Assembly: GCF_002443255.2 (NCBI RefSeq)
Contig: NW_019211455.1
Location: 5,562,597-5,626,596, forward strand
Reading direction: 5' to 3'
Source: Varroa destructor
Taxonomy: Eukaryota; Arthropoda; Arachnida; Mesostigmata; Varroidae
DNA: 64,000 bases
This document shows positions 1 through 12,703 of the stretch, piece by piece (position 1 is the stretch's first letter; every line of letters starts with the position of its first letter). Under the pieces are notes generated by a model. It saw only the letters and a program-made list of their open reading frames with translations, did not search any database and was not told the origin of the DNA. The translations under genes and the position numbers were made by a program.

Positions 1-1175
1 GCGCAGGTCGGTGAGCGAATACAGGAGGCACTGGCCCGCAACGAATATCACCATAAATCTCGTTATATAAATCTCCGTTTGCTTCTTTAGCCGTTCCTCT
101 TGCTCCGGTCTTCGATCAAAACGATAGCGGCGTGAGCTTAAGTTCGCAAATTCAGACTTTTCCCATTCATCTGATCGGAATGGCACTTTTAAGCAAATGC
201 TTAATTTAGGCAAACAAATTTCGTTCAATTGCGAGATAAATACAGAATCACGGGCGTACGGTATATCCGGCCGATGAGAATAACTGTAACTGACTTAAAG
301 GTAATGGCGGGTTTCATGGGAATCGTCTGAATCAGATTATTTTCAAAACCTGAGAGTGAATGCAGTTTTCCACAGGATATTAGTTAGTGTATTGTTATTC
401 TTGTTATACATTATACGTATTTTAGTTTATTATTATTTAGATTATTAGTATTTTTAGTTGGATGCATGTCTGCGGCGTTACTGATTTGTACGCGGTGTAC
501 TCACTAGTGTTATAATTATTCAATTTATTTAAACGTAGTGCGGGTTGCCCATGCTGACTGGTAAGTCACAATAAAAGCCAACATGTCAATTTTTGAAAAA
601 AATATTCCGCGGCGGGAAGTATTGCCATAATCTGGATGACTTGTCTAGGGCGTGCAAGCTCCGTGAAGCCTTATTACTTATCGGGATATGGATATATGTT
701 AAGGACCTGGTGAAATTTATGGTCGTCATGCTGGATCAGAGAGAATACAATTTTACCCCGAACTCGTAAAGCGTTCAAATAATTCCCCATAGTTCTTTAC
801 ACAGAGCTCACGCGCATCATTTAATTATTGAGGGGCTGTTAAGTTACACGCCCAACTGAAAGTTTCGGTTATTTTTAGATTCGAACTACTGTTCACATTC
901 TACTGGGTGCTGCCCATTTGACTACCCGAGGAGACCAATTTCTCCTTTCTCCTGTCGGTTCCATTTACGTATAACTAGTCCCCATGCGACAGTTCGCTTC
1001 ATAATATCACAAACGAAGCTAAATAGGCGCCTAGCAATGTTACATAACGAGTTTGTTGAGCTTCGCCAAAACGCTTGGATTCGTTGTTATAGGGTAAGAG
1101 TTCCTCTAAAAGACCGACGAAGATCTCCTGGGCATGGGCGGAGACTCACTCATGGTGAGAGCTGTAATCTACTCA

Positions 1176-1189
1176 GGGGGGGGGGGGGG
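1176..1189. repeat. Poly-G run (14 G)
   Basis: An uninterrupted run of 14 guanines, the only long G homopolymer noticed in the window. Such runs are prone to length error in sequencing and could form G-rich structures. Confidence 0.95.
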
Positions 1190-4100
1190 CAACTGATGCA
1201 ATCTACTGCGTGGAATGAGATGAGCAGTTGGTAGTTGTAATAGCGCATCGGAGGCATTGGTTGCCCAACAGATACACACACGCGGATACCCATCGTCAGT
1301 GCCGATATCTACTCCTGGATGGCGCGATAGTGAGGTATCAATGGTATGAAGGGGCTCCTGGCTGGCCAGTAACTATCGGATCCGTGTCGTCTGCTGAATG
1401 GCAAATAGTGTTAAGATGCTCTTGCATCCCACGATGACACGGACAGCATAGGATATATATTCTTCGCTAGTTCGTCAGCTGTGATGAGTCCGTTGTCGTG
1501 TGATCGTTACGAGTGTGTAAAAGCGCGGATGAAGTTCGTACAAACACATGTATACGTCTGTCTAGCTAAGGTGTTGCCCAGCGCGCCGACAGACTTCATG
1601 AACAACATTATCGTTGGGTAGAATGGTTATAGATTAGCTTTGTCTTTCATTCCTATGTGGGAAAACCCGGTGGTGTCATGGCCGAACTGTAGATTAATAA
1701 AGGGAGTATCTTTCCGACACATTAGTTATGCTCTGTAGGGGCAAGCAATTTCCAAGTTAGCAGTTTTCTGCTTAATTATTGTTACTACCGCCACACCTTA
1801 GTGAATCCTGTTTGTTCATGTATGTTATAAGTAATCAAACCAAGCGCTGTATACAGTCTACGAGTATAAATATATCATAGCACCACCGTTATCATTTACT
1901 AGCAATATTTGTTTATAAATAACATTAACCTGTAAACATGTAAAATGTTACTTTTTTCCCCGTTAACGCGCTGGCGGGTCTTAAGATATGTCTATTTCCC
2001 ATATCCTACTGGTCAATAAATTGGAACTTTATAGGAAGTTGTCTACCTATCTACGTACGGTCATATCGGTGGCACCAGTTACTGTTCACCAGTCAACTTA
2101 TCTATCCTATGTTTTTTTTCTTTTGTAAAACTATAAAGCGTCAATAGCCTCTATTGGCTGAGGGTACGTATCAATGAGTGGTATGTAGTTGTGGCAAATT
2201 GTATACACTGGATAGCCGCGTTTTTACGTTAACCTTACAGCCTATGTATAATTCTATTTTGCACACCTCTGTTCACCTCTTTTTCAAAGGGCAAAATAAG
2301 TGCTCTTCTATAACCAGTTATCTACTGCTCGAAACACGACACGAAATAGCCGTGCGGAAATATATGTAAAAGAAGCCTTGGCTGTAACTTTTACCCTCTA
2401 AACGTTCCATGTATATGTATAAGCTAACTTGCCATCACTGTGGTAACACAGTTTCACATCTTACAACTTTTGGTCATCTGTCTTAAAATAGGGCCGTCAG
2501 CTTAAAACAAAAAGGCCATGGAGACATCTTGCATTGGCAACATGATCCGATCGCAATGATGGCATGTCCGGCCGTCTTCTCTAATTAGAGTCTCGTTGGT
2601 GGTTCGCCGTTACGATGATCAGTTTCGCTCGTGTCAGCTTATCATGACGATGCAACTCAAATCTCTGCGACCGGTGAGGTGCTCTGCCTGAAGTGCTGCT
2701 AGGTAAAGTCACTCCCTCGTCACCTATCGTTGTCGAGTCTTCAAATCGTCGCCCTTTCCTCGGTTCCCCCAGCTGATGGTCGGCATCCGGTTGTGGGCAT
2801 ACTAGGTGAGGTTTTCGGGCGTGGTGGTATTCTATCGTGTTTAAGCATATTCCTTCGCACCATGTATATATATTTTTTTTTAACTGCACGTAACATCTCA
2901 TGGATTTCTTTAGTTTCACCCCTTTTCATGAGGAATTGGGGAGAAGTGACTGCTTCTGGGGCAGTCTGGCAATGCCCTCTTGGAATGGTGGTTCTCACCA
3001 CGTTTTGAGGTTTAGCTCGCTGCACGGACTGGGTGGCTTAGACTGGCGATGTCTTCCGATCTCCTAATTAAGCTTGCATACATTTCCATAACGATGCCCA
3101 TGGCAGCGACGGTATAGCGAGGTCGAAAGCGTCCGCCTCCACGGATCCAACGACTGTCTGAAGTCCAGTTGAATACGCTCGGTTTGAAGCCAGCCGACGG
3201 ACTACAGGATGCTCTTCCCCGCTCTGTGCCCGCTGCAGTGCTATAGCACACGTGGCGGCAGGATGCCTTTACAGGGGTGAAGTGAACTGAAGCTTTCGAA
3301 TACAGGGGTTGGCCCAGCAGCGGGAGACGCTTCGATACAGATATGAGATGCTACGAAGTGTGAAGAGGATAACCGAAGTAGAAGCGAAGTATACAAGATA
3401 CTGCGTTGGCAGGAAAGGACGGGGTAGCTTCAGAGAGTTGGAACTCGGTGGATAAGAGAGCGACAGAGGCCAGTTTCAAAGTGACTCATCATGAACGATA
3501 AGTGTTGTTTTCAGCTGGTAGGGGGTAAGGCAGGAGGAGACAAGCTAAGCATGGGTGAGCGGAGAACTGCTTCAGCAAGCAGAGAACGATGATATAAGCG
3601 AGTGCGTATAACCATGGGGGAGGAAAGACGCTGGGAAACTTTTACGAACAACGCCAACTTGCCACCGTTTGTGACACAGATGAACATTTTTGCCAGCTGA
3701 TTTTGCTTACTACTTACTTGACGAAAAGTGTCTTTGTTGGACTCGACAGCTACTACTGAAACGACCCCAAGTCTATGCCATTTTATGGATAGCCTATTTT
3801 GAATGCGATGTGACTGTCGATGTATAGAGTATATTGTAGGGAATCGCCGAATGTGAGTGCTGTAACTGTCAACGAATAGAAGGCATCTTATACGCTCGCT
3901 CATCTTGATTCTCGATAACTTCTCCGTCGGATAGTGTAATGCCATTCGATTGTAGTTTAATGTTACTGCCAATTTTTGCTACGGTCCGTGTAAAGATAGC
4001 TTTCAGCATTGAGCTGGAACAAGGCTAGCAGACAAATCTGAGAATGTCTTTCTCCGGACCGGAGAACGAAACATATGAGACTTATATTGTCCATTTGCGC

Positions 4101-6700
4101 ACATCCGTTTCCTTCGACAAAAAGACAACGAAGTATGTGCACTTTGTGTTACCCATTCATACACCCATTTGCACAGAACTCTTCGTGCTTTCTTTAATAT
4201 TTAACACTCTTCCTCTCGTAGGTTGCATGAATAGGCACATGGCCCCGGTGTATACACGTACCCCTTAAAGGTGAACTAATGGCACATCAATCCAATGCAT
4301 TAAACCGACACGGTTTACCATATAGCAGTGCATGCTAAGCGTATCACACAATCGTGTACTACGAAAAAGTTCACGATTTTGCTATACGATATTCCCGGCA
4401 GTATCATCTCCAGGCATACAGGCTACAGTTTGGACTATGGTGCATGAACTACGCTTCAGGGCTTTACATCAGCCTAAGTTATTAATATGATCCCTCAACA
4501 GAAGCCTTCCTGTAAGAAGGGTCAGGTTGTTGTTTCCGTGGGGCAAAAAGCTCGAACGTTTTGTGCTACAGCAAAAAGCTTTTTTGCTTTGCTTATTGTT
4601 AGAATTCAATTGTACGGGTAGTGTTAAACTTTTGCATCTTTCTGTGGCTAGGGGAACAAAGACAGAGAGAGAAGTATTCAACTTCTACATTTTTGAAACT
4701 GACACTCGCTTTAGTGTGTACCAATTTGTCGGAATCCAAACATATTCGGTCTTTCGGATAGTAGGTTCTTCTCTGCAGTTCTTCTCGACATTTAGCATTC
4801 CCGCCACAGCTGCCTATCTTGGAAGGGATGAAAGACTGTTCCTTGGCTTGGTCCAACGGGTTGAACCTCGTCAGGGACTTGAAGAGGCCGAACGTTTTGC
4901 AGTCCTAATTGGCCCAAACAAGACATGTAGCAATAGGGGTTAAGCCTTTGCCCTTCGAATTCGCCCAATCGCTGATGGTCTGTCCATACGGTTTTTGGCC
5001 TTCTGTGTATTGGCTTCGTGATTTGCTTTCATATACATCCACCGGTATATTATGAGAGCATTTTGCTTTTAGGCTGGAAATACCTGTTATGAAACGTACT
5101 TGTAGTAGTTTATAAGCATTTCTGTTCACCTGTTTTTATAATTAAAATTGAACACATGACTGTCTAATGACAGATGGTTGGCATATTTATTGGTACTAAT
5201 AAGTGTGAGAGTAATTCGACAGAACCACTGACTGTGTATTATTTTATCGGAATTTGGTCTGACATTTTCCTCTCAATATTATGTCTGTGTCTAACCATCT
5301 CTAAAGGCTATACCTATATTAAAAGCTATTTCTGCTTACAAAACATGCTCAGTTGCCTTCTATAGACGGCAGTCACTAGCACCCCTGTAAAGGTTCATCG
5401 CCATCCGCACATCAGAGAAGGGTTAAGTCTTGTGGCCGTATCGTTAATCTGCACCGAATCTAGTCCTGAACATTTTTCCCCGACGTCTGTTAGTGGCTGT
5501 GCTGCGTTCACTCTCTAATAGGCCCGGACATTGTTGGCCATCTTCTGCTTTCATTACTCTAGCCCGTAGTAAATAACGGTCGGTTATTATATTATTAGCA
5601 ATGGTACACCATAAAAACAATCATCGTCATGATTTCGTTCGATTCTTCCGAGCCGTAATTGTTATTAATTGCATGTTTCCTCCAAAAGTCGGGATCCAAT
5701 GATAGATGAGCTGACGGACTGTCATTGCATCCCTTTGAGCAGAGAAACAAGGGGCTCAATCGCATGGTCTGTCAATCCGGTGACTATCTGCTACGAGCAA
5801 TCTTGATCCTTGTTATACCGACAAAAGTCAGCAAAGCACAGCGGATTCGAACGAGGCCGGCTATCGAGTCCCAGCTAGAGCGTTTTATTACCGCTGTCGT
5901 TACTTGTGTTAGCGATAGCGCTAACGTAGTTGTCGCTTTCAACATGCTACACAGTGGTGGCAACAAATCTTTTAAATGGCCAATTATTTGCGGGCCTATG
6001 TGCCATGTATGTCGAAGCTTAACAAAGCAGGCACGCTTGTCCGAATATTAGGTGTTAGCTTCAAGATATACCGGATTGTTGAGTGACAACTGATTGAAAA
6101 GCGTGCGTATCTACTGCTCAAACCATAAATTGAACCGATGAAACCAGCTCCACTCCTATATAAAAGGGAAAGTTGTGCCTAATTCAAGTTGTAAATTGAA
6201 TTTGACGAAATATGCAAGACCAAAGCATTGTTCTAAACGCGCCATTTTCATTTGAAAGGGTCGAGCTGTGACAAGGTCAGCGCGTACCCTGTATATTGTA
6301 ATAAGGTTCTGACGTAGTGAAATCGCTCAATTGTTTGATGAAACGCGCTTGGCAATCAGCTTATTGCGCAAGCCAGCGTCAATTAGATATGAGTGCCAAT
6401 CGAAAAGGAGAACTGAGAATGGAAGGCTCCACTCGCGAAGCGCGCGTTATACTGGGTTGCTGGCATTAGTGAATACGACGGTATATATCGTTATGCTATC
6501 TAGCACAGTTTAGCGATTCCGCCACTCTAAAGGCAGTGTGGCACTTAAGTTTGCCTCGCATGCAAACCCTGCCGTCTTTGACGCGTGCCTTTTACATGAT
6601 TGAAATATATAGTCAGTCATCTGCAAAAGCATAATTGTTCTATGCCACTTGTCCAGCCACAGGACGAAACAGCTAGTTTTCTGTAGTGGGGTCAGCGAGC

Positions 6701-6721
6701 GTGTGTGTGTATGTGTATGTG
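6701..6721. repeat. GT-rich imperfect microsatellite
   Basis: A (GT)5 block followed by ATGTGTATGT, at the edge of a purine-rich and GC-richer stretch. A simple repeat with no gene evident around it. Confidence 0.85.
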
Positions 6722-7881
6722 GAAATGTTAAAGCGAGGAGTGGAGGTGAAGGGGAGCGGGCGGGCGGGGGTTCAGTCGTAGGAAGGAACAGCGAATCGGA
6801 ATTTTTCGAAGAGGAACTCTAATGGGACCGCTACTGTGTACCACATGGCGGTCCCTCGTCGCGGTCTTTCTCTTTTTCTTTGATGATGATGACCGCCGGT
6901 GTTAGTCACAGTAGCTCTCCAGCTGATAGTACCAGTGTACGTAGCGCTTGGCGGCTATGTCGGTGATGCTAGTTGTTTTCGGGTGTTGCATGGTGTCATT
7001 TCGCTAATAAGATCTGTTAGTCCGCTGCCTCGGCCGTTCGCTGTCACTTGGGCCTCTGGTGGCGTCTTGCTGGCGTCATTAGTGAATGAAGCGAGCGACT
7101 ACCGAATGAACCGGTAGACAAGCAGGCAGGCGGCCAGGGCCCCAGCGGGCAGCCTAGCAACATAGCGCGCAGACATACATCATCACGGACACCAAGCGAT
7201 CCGTTCACAACTGAACTCTCGACCTCCTCCTGTGACCATATGCCGTCTATGTATGTACGAATAGATGCGCACTCTTCTCCTTGGCTACGTCCTCCTGGCG
7301 GACTCGCTCGTCCGCTGCTTCTTGGTCCCTCGCTAGCTAGCGGTCTTCCTGGCTGTCGGACTGTTGGCCGAATGCGTGAAGTTTAATGACTGGCTTCACT
7401 TAACACCTAACATGAGCCACGCACGTATATTTGGGTACGATCGGGCTACGGAACTGATTGGAGCCAGCTCACACAGCCAACTGTGGAAAGGAGGGTAAAG
7501 GCGGGTGGAAGGAGAGCACGGAGAGATTTACGTGACTACTGTGTGCTTTCTCGCAAAGAGGCTACGAAAGAGATAAAAATAGTGTTCGCTGGTGTTAGGT
7601 GTAACTGACTGAGGATGGTCTAACGGAGGATGACGTTGGCGGGCTTAATCATGGCACATGCTCGAATGTAGTGTCGGATTTGTATTGTGCAGCTAAACAG
7701 TCATGCCCGAACTCAAAGTATCTACCCATGAATATGTTTCGTTGAAGCACGAAAAATCGTAGAAATGTGAGGAGTGGTTTGTAGGCCATGGTTTATGCAA
7801 GCTGACCCGAGGAGTAATGTCCCAAATTTGCTGAAGTGTTCTTTGTATTTGTTCTTTTATTCTGCCATGTACCGGGATGTA

Positions 7882-7884
7882 GAC

Positions 7885-7914
<30 letters not shown>
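7882..7914. repeat. (GAC)n trinucleotide repeat
   Basis: Nine GAC units, one GAT and one more GAC. On the plus strand it lies in an open frame where it would encode eleven Asp residues. That frame has no recognisable protein around it, so I treat it as a microsatellite rather than as coding. Confidence 0.9.
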
Positions 7915-7915
<1 letters not shown>

Positions 7916-10900
7916 CTTCTGAGGCGGGTAAGACGGCAATGTTGTACTTCAAGTTAAAGGAGCTAAAGTGGTGAAAAGTCAAGAAAATCGCTCTTAGACT
8001 AGGAAGATTTCAGACGAATATCGCTTCGTAAGTAAGGTTCATCGTGACTTTTCCTGTGCCAGCACAAATTACATCTTGCCATTTGGCCCGTTGCAGACAC
8101 GGTGGGTCGCTCATTTTGTTACTAGGTGTAGACCAGTATGTCGATTTCGACCCACATCGTATCTCGCTCAATAAGTCAGCCATAAGTCAACGCAACAAAA
8201 GCCAGCAAAATCCCGTTTTGCACATCGTTGTATGTACGATAAGTTCCGCAGTTGCCATCCGCTACTTTTGTCGGACCTTTAGAGTTTGACACATTCAATT
8301 GTCAGGAAATCTTCAGAGTTGCCCATGTGGAGAAACCATCGATCTCGTAATTGCTGCCACTGACAAGGATCGACGCGCCTAATCAGAAAATTCCTTTGAA
8401 GAATATACCTCGAAATGCGCGTGAGAGGGTTTGTCAGCATCTGTGAGGCTCAAGTTAACCGCATCTGGTTGCTAGCATGAAGATGCTACTCTGCATAGAA
8501 GCATTCGAAATTCCATGGGATTAATTTTGTCTTGTCATCTCAAAATGGCTGATCCTGTTTTTGAAGTGCCGTGGCACGCTTAGCAATACGTTTAGCTCCA
8601 TCGAGGGTAAGCCATCAGGTAATTTACCAACAGTAGGGTGATGTTTGGTAAGGTAGGCCATTGTTAGCCAGCTGATCCGATTCCGGGCAACGGAGTTCTC
8701 CAAAAAGAAAGGGGAAAAAGGATCGATTCTCTTTTGTTCGCGCTTATATGTGCACGCAGCTCTATTAGCTAGCGCTGCGTAGTTAGAGTCTTCGAACGAA
8801 AGAAGTCGACACTGCAAACCCGCAAGTGAAGCGTGCACACCCTCGTCTGTCTAGCTGACTGCTCGACTTAGTTCGTGGTTGGCAGGAGCGGACTGCTTGT
8901 TTAAGATGCTCCTGTTCATATAGTACGGCAGCTTAGTACGTATAGCTACGCCCGGCACCTGCTGCGCAGACTGCAATTTCAACAAAAGGCCCTAAGCCAC
9001 CAACTTCGGTCTCACAACCACCATCGCCATCGTCTGCTTGCCAGGTCTGCTAAGCCGTACTGCGAGGGTGATGTTGAGAACACTGCGAAGGACAGTGGGG
9101 ATTGACCGAACAACTTGGGGGCGTTACTTGAACGTAAATCCGTCTGCGCTCCCTAGGGAGCCGCCTCTTCCTTCTTTTGGTTCAACTGTCACACCCCTCA
9201 CATTCTATTCCCCCTACTCCCTACTAGTCTACCGTTTCCTAACCTATCCCCTACAAGACCTCACTGGTGCTGTTCCACCGCACAGCGATTGCTTATTGTA
9301 GGCGTCTGGTGGCCTCGACTCGCCTTCGAGTTCGGCAGCCCCATCACCTACCCACTTCGTCTATACTGCGTCTAAACGCGTCTTCAGCTCAAGGAACGGA
9401 GGCGCCGCGCTACCCTAAATGGGAGACTTCAATGGAACGACGGGCCAAGCACAGCACAGTCTCAACCAGATTTCAGCTGTTACGAATATAGAGCAGAAGG
9501 TATCGACCGAATGCGAATGTGTGCGTCTGCAGAAGCAGAGGTCAGGTCTGCGTGTTAATTTTGGCCTTTTTCACGTTGTTGTGGTTCGTTGTGAGAAGCG
9601 CCGAGAGTAGAAGCGCTGTCGGGGGCAATCGACTAGTAACAACAGAACTGTAGTTGAGGTAATGGCAACAACCGTACCACAGCTCCTATCGTATTTTAGG
9701 ACGGAGACGAGTGACGACTATGTGTGTCTGTGGGGTAACAAGTAAAAGAGTAGCGCCGAAAGATGGAAAGACCACTCACAATGAGCCTACTGCGATCCTG
9801 ATCTTGGAACAGGCCGCCAATGTTGGTGGTACACTGGCATGGGGGATTCGGCCTCTGCAGTGCAGCGAAACGGCTCTTCCCTTAGAGCCGCGTAAGAGCG
9901 CAATGGTGGGTAGTCTAGGAAAAAGATCGGCGAGAACCAACCTGAAGCGTCAGCGGCTCGAGCAGGCGACTGGGACGCGATTGCACAGAATAACAGCGGA
10001 CGGGGGGCTGAGGGAGTAGGTGACTGCCTTCTCACTTGTTGACGTTCACGCTTGGTGGCACCTTACTCGCATCTCTTAGCCATCCAGGGGGGGAACACAG
10101 TTTGCCGGCTCCTCCGACCCATTTTGCTCTGCTATCTTTCACCACGGCATTTGCAGTGGTAGCACTATGACGTCTGTAGAAGCTGTGCTGGCAGCTCTAC
10201 CAGCAACAATGGAATCTTCCTTTTGGTAGAATGCTTCTCAGTCTACAGTTTAACTCAAAGAGATCGTCGGGCATTCAATGGCTGGGCTTTCTGGACAGCT
10301 GGAGTACAAGTATCAGAAACTGCTGATCTCATTGACGTAAAGCCGAATATCTACGAAGACCATTGAGTTCAGTGATGCGAAGTTAACGCTAGATCAACAA
10401 TGGACAAAAAATAACTACCAGTGCGTTTTATATAATTAAACTAACTTGTTATATTTATGACTTTCATTAAGGTATTTTGATTGCGACGCGCAAATGTACA
10501 GCAATAGTATAGAACAGATATTGATACTAAGGTGCTAGTTTTCGTTTGCTTGATAATATTTCGTCGTTATAGATAAAAAGGAATAAAACAGTAAAATCGA
10601 CAAACGACGTTGGACAACGTCTAATATTTGCGTACCACTATCCTAGATACAATAAATAACTACTGCATAATGACATGCCCCATTGTACTCGAATGCGACC
10701 GCCTGTTAACCAACATTGGTTTACCAATTTCCGTACACTCGAACGAAGGAAAAACAAAACCTTATCCGTTACTAATTCCCTGTGACGAACTACTACGGGT
10801 CGTCGCGAAGTGCGTACGTACGACAGCTCGTTCAATTCACCGGTGATCTGCTCAAAACGAACCGTTCTCTACCCTACTTTAACTCCTCGCAGCCACAAGC

Positions 10901-12588
10901 GTCATTGTTGTCGACTGGTAGCTATCTGCCTGTCTCGTGCCGCGTTTCTGTTGACGAACGAGTTAGGAGCGATGTAGCATTACTGCTAAGCGCCAGCCAA
11001 GGAGCCAGGATGCTTGCTTTGGCCCATTGAAGCATCACTGGGACTCTGGATGCGACTACTGCCGTTCCTACAACTTGTACGTACGACTACAATTACTACT
11101 AGCGCCACTCTCACGATGCCGCGTATCATTGGCGGGGAAATGCCGCGCTGCTCAAGCCGACTGTTGCCGTTACTGTGTGAACACTGACTAAGTGCGCGAT
11201 GAGAATTACTCATTTATAAAACTTAGCGTACTGCTAGTGGTGCCGCTGCTGCTACTGGACTCGAGGGAGCAGTGCACGCTGCTACGTGCTCCCCACACAG
11301 GGCGCCTAGTGTTCGTCTCATTGTGAGCTAGTGTGCGTGCCGGTGAGCGGGACGCCCGGTTGCTCCTGTGTCATGGCACTAGGACAGCTAGCCTTCTTCT
11401 CTCTGTGTCATGCTACAGAGATCTGTGACGCGGACAGGACCTGAACAAGACTACCAGGATGAATGCGTTGGCTGTGGTGGTCCGCCGCTGTTGAAGCTAC
11501 AGCAATTCCTAATGGTAAAATGGCATCAAGGCGGAGGCAGTACGTCACCCGACACGTTACGTGGAAAGCGCCCCCCATCCATTTACGCCCAATAAGGGGC
11601 AGGACAGTTTTGCTACCTCCCTAGCTCGTTCATCTATTTGTTCGTGGACGGGTTCGTACACGGGTTACACGGCAATGATTATACGCGTGCGGCTAAAGCG
11701 AGGGCCCGTCGTCCACTCGATGTCAATTATCTTTACGACTATTGCGTCCGAGAGCGCTGACACGTTTCAGCCGTATAGTACATCTATACTTAGATATGTA
11801 TGTGTGTATAATTGCCATTCGTTTGCTCCCACCCGGTCCTAATCATCCTATTACTTCATAAGAGAGTCACTTGTTATTATCAGTAATACCGCATTACAAA
11901 CTATCTATGTATTTCTATATTTTGTCTGCAATGTTACTTCGCAAATTTGTATTTGGCAAGTGTTTACTGATACAAACATCTAAGTTTATGTATAAGAAGA
12001 TAACGCGATATGGTTGATTAGTCTGCCACAAACAACAACATCGCATTGTCACAAGTTGGATTTCGGGTTTCTGTACGATGCAGTGCTGAGAGCAATGGCC
12101 CATGGCTAGCGGTCTAATCGGTCTTTTGTTGCCACATCTACTTAGCCCTAATGATGGGTTTATCTAAACTGAGAAACAATCGAAAACAAAAGAAACGATC
12201 TTAAGTTACCGACACCATAACGTAGGCATGACATTTTAGGAGTGAGCTACCGTTTTCGCACAAAACAGACATATTACAGATGACATGGAGCAGCTCTAGA
12301 CAAAAGCACCTTTAACTTATATAAGTGCTAGATTTCTATAGCGGATGACACAAGAAATAATACCCGAATAACGTATCTTCAATTTTTGAAGTCAGACGAC
12401 TCTAAAAGGGGTTTAGTATTTTTATTTACTTTTATTATAGCTTCACATCATCGTGAATAAGCAGCCATCTAAGTGGTGCTTTACAGTCGTGGGTCCGTAA
12501 TGCTCTATAACGTCGTACCTATGTTAGTTGACATCTACCCATATATGTATCCCTAGCTTACTAACTCGTCTATGATATGATTCAATGA

Positions 12589-12703
12589 ATGTACTCTATC
12601 CACCACAGATTTGTACTCACCTGCCTCGCTCAGCTCGGGTCACTACTATTACTAGCGTTACATATGTACCTCTCATACCTTCTCTTCTATTTAGTTCCTG
12701 TTA
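12589..12703 (+). CDS. Candidate first coding exon (signal peptide) of the Nrk-like receptor
   Basis: This is a tentative call. From the ATG at 12,589 an open frame of 38 codons plus one base runs to a strong donor (A|GTAAGT at 12,704). The peptide starts MYSIHHR and is then almost entirely hydrophobic, with LLLL and YLLFYLVPV stretches, as a signal peptide or signal anchor would be. Its end phase (1) is exactly what the first certain receptor exon at 20,451 needs, and the join would create a Lys codon. The total would be 720 aa, close to what I recall for fly Nrk (about 720). Against it: the start context is weak, there is no clear signal-peptidase site, the hydrophobic run is long for a signal peptide, and pyrimidine-rich DNA gives hydrophobic peptides by chance. 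Confidence 0.3.

Larger units (their letters stand above)
1..12588. other. Region with no recognised gene
   Basis: I read both strands and found no protein family, tRNA or transposon signature that I recognise. By eye the stretch alternates between AT-rich parts (about 1-2,500 and 10,380-10,640) and GC-richer parts (about 6,660-7,640, 8,860-9,620 and 10,980-11,800). It carries a 14-G run, a GT-rich run and a GAC repeat, listed separately. The open frames are short (under about 155 codons), overlap on both strands and lack convincing splice partners. It could be the 5' flank or first intron of the receptor gene, or intergenic DNA. Confidence 0.6.

Noticed and set aside
1..90. Open frame at the window edge ending in TAG (29 codons, plus), also open on minus
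   Set aside because: It could be the tail of an upstream gene, but both strands are open and I recognise neither peptide. Too little sequence to support a call.
3511..3972. 153-codon minus-strand frame
   Set aside because: No motif, no splice partners and unremarkable composition. Consistent with chance in a 64-kb window.
7795..7927. Alternative first exon for the receptor: ATG frame with poly-Asp ending at a phase-1 GTAAGA donor
   Set aside because: The phase fits, but the hydrophobic part is short and interrupted and the Asp run comes from a microsatellite. Weaker than the candidate at 12,589.
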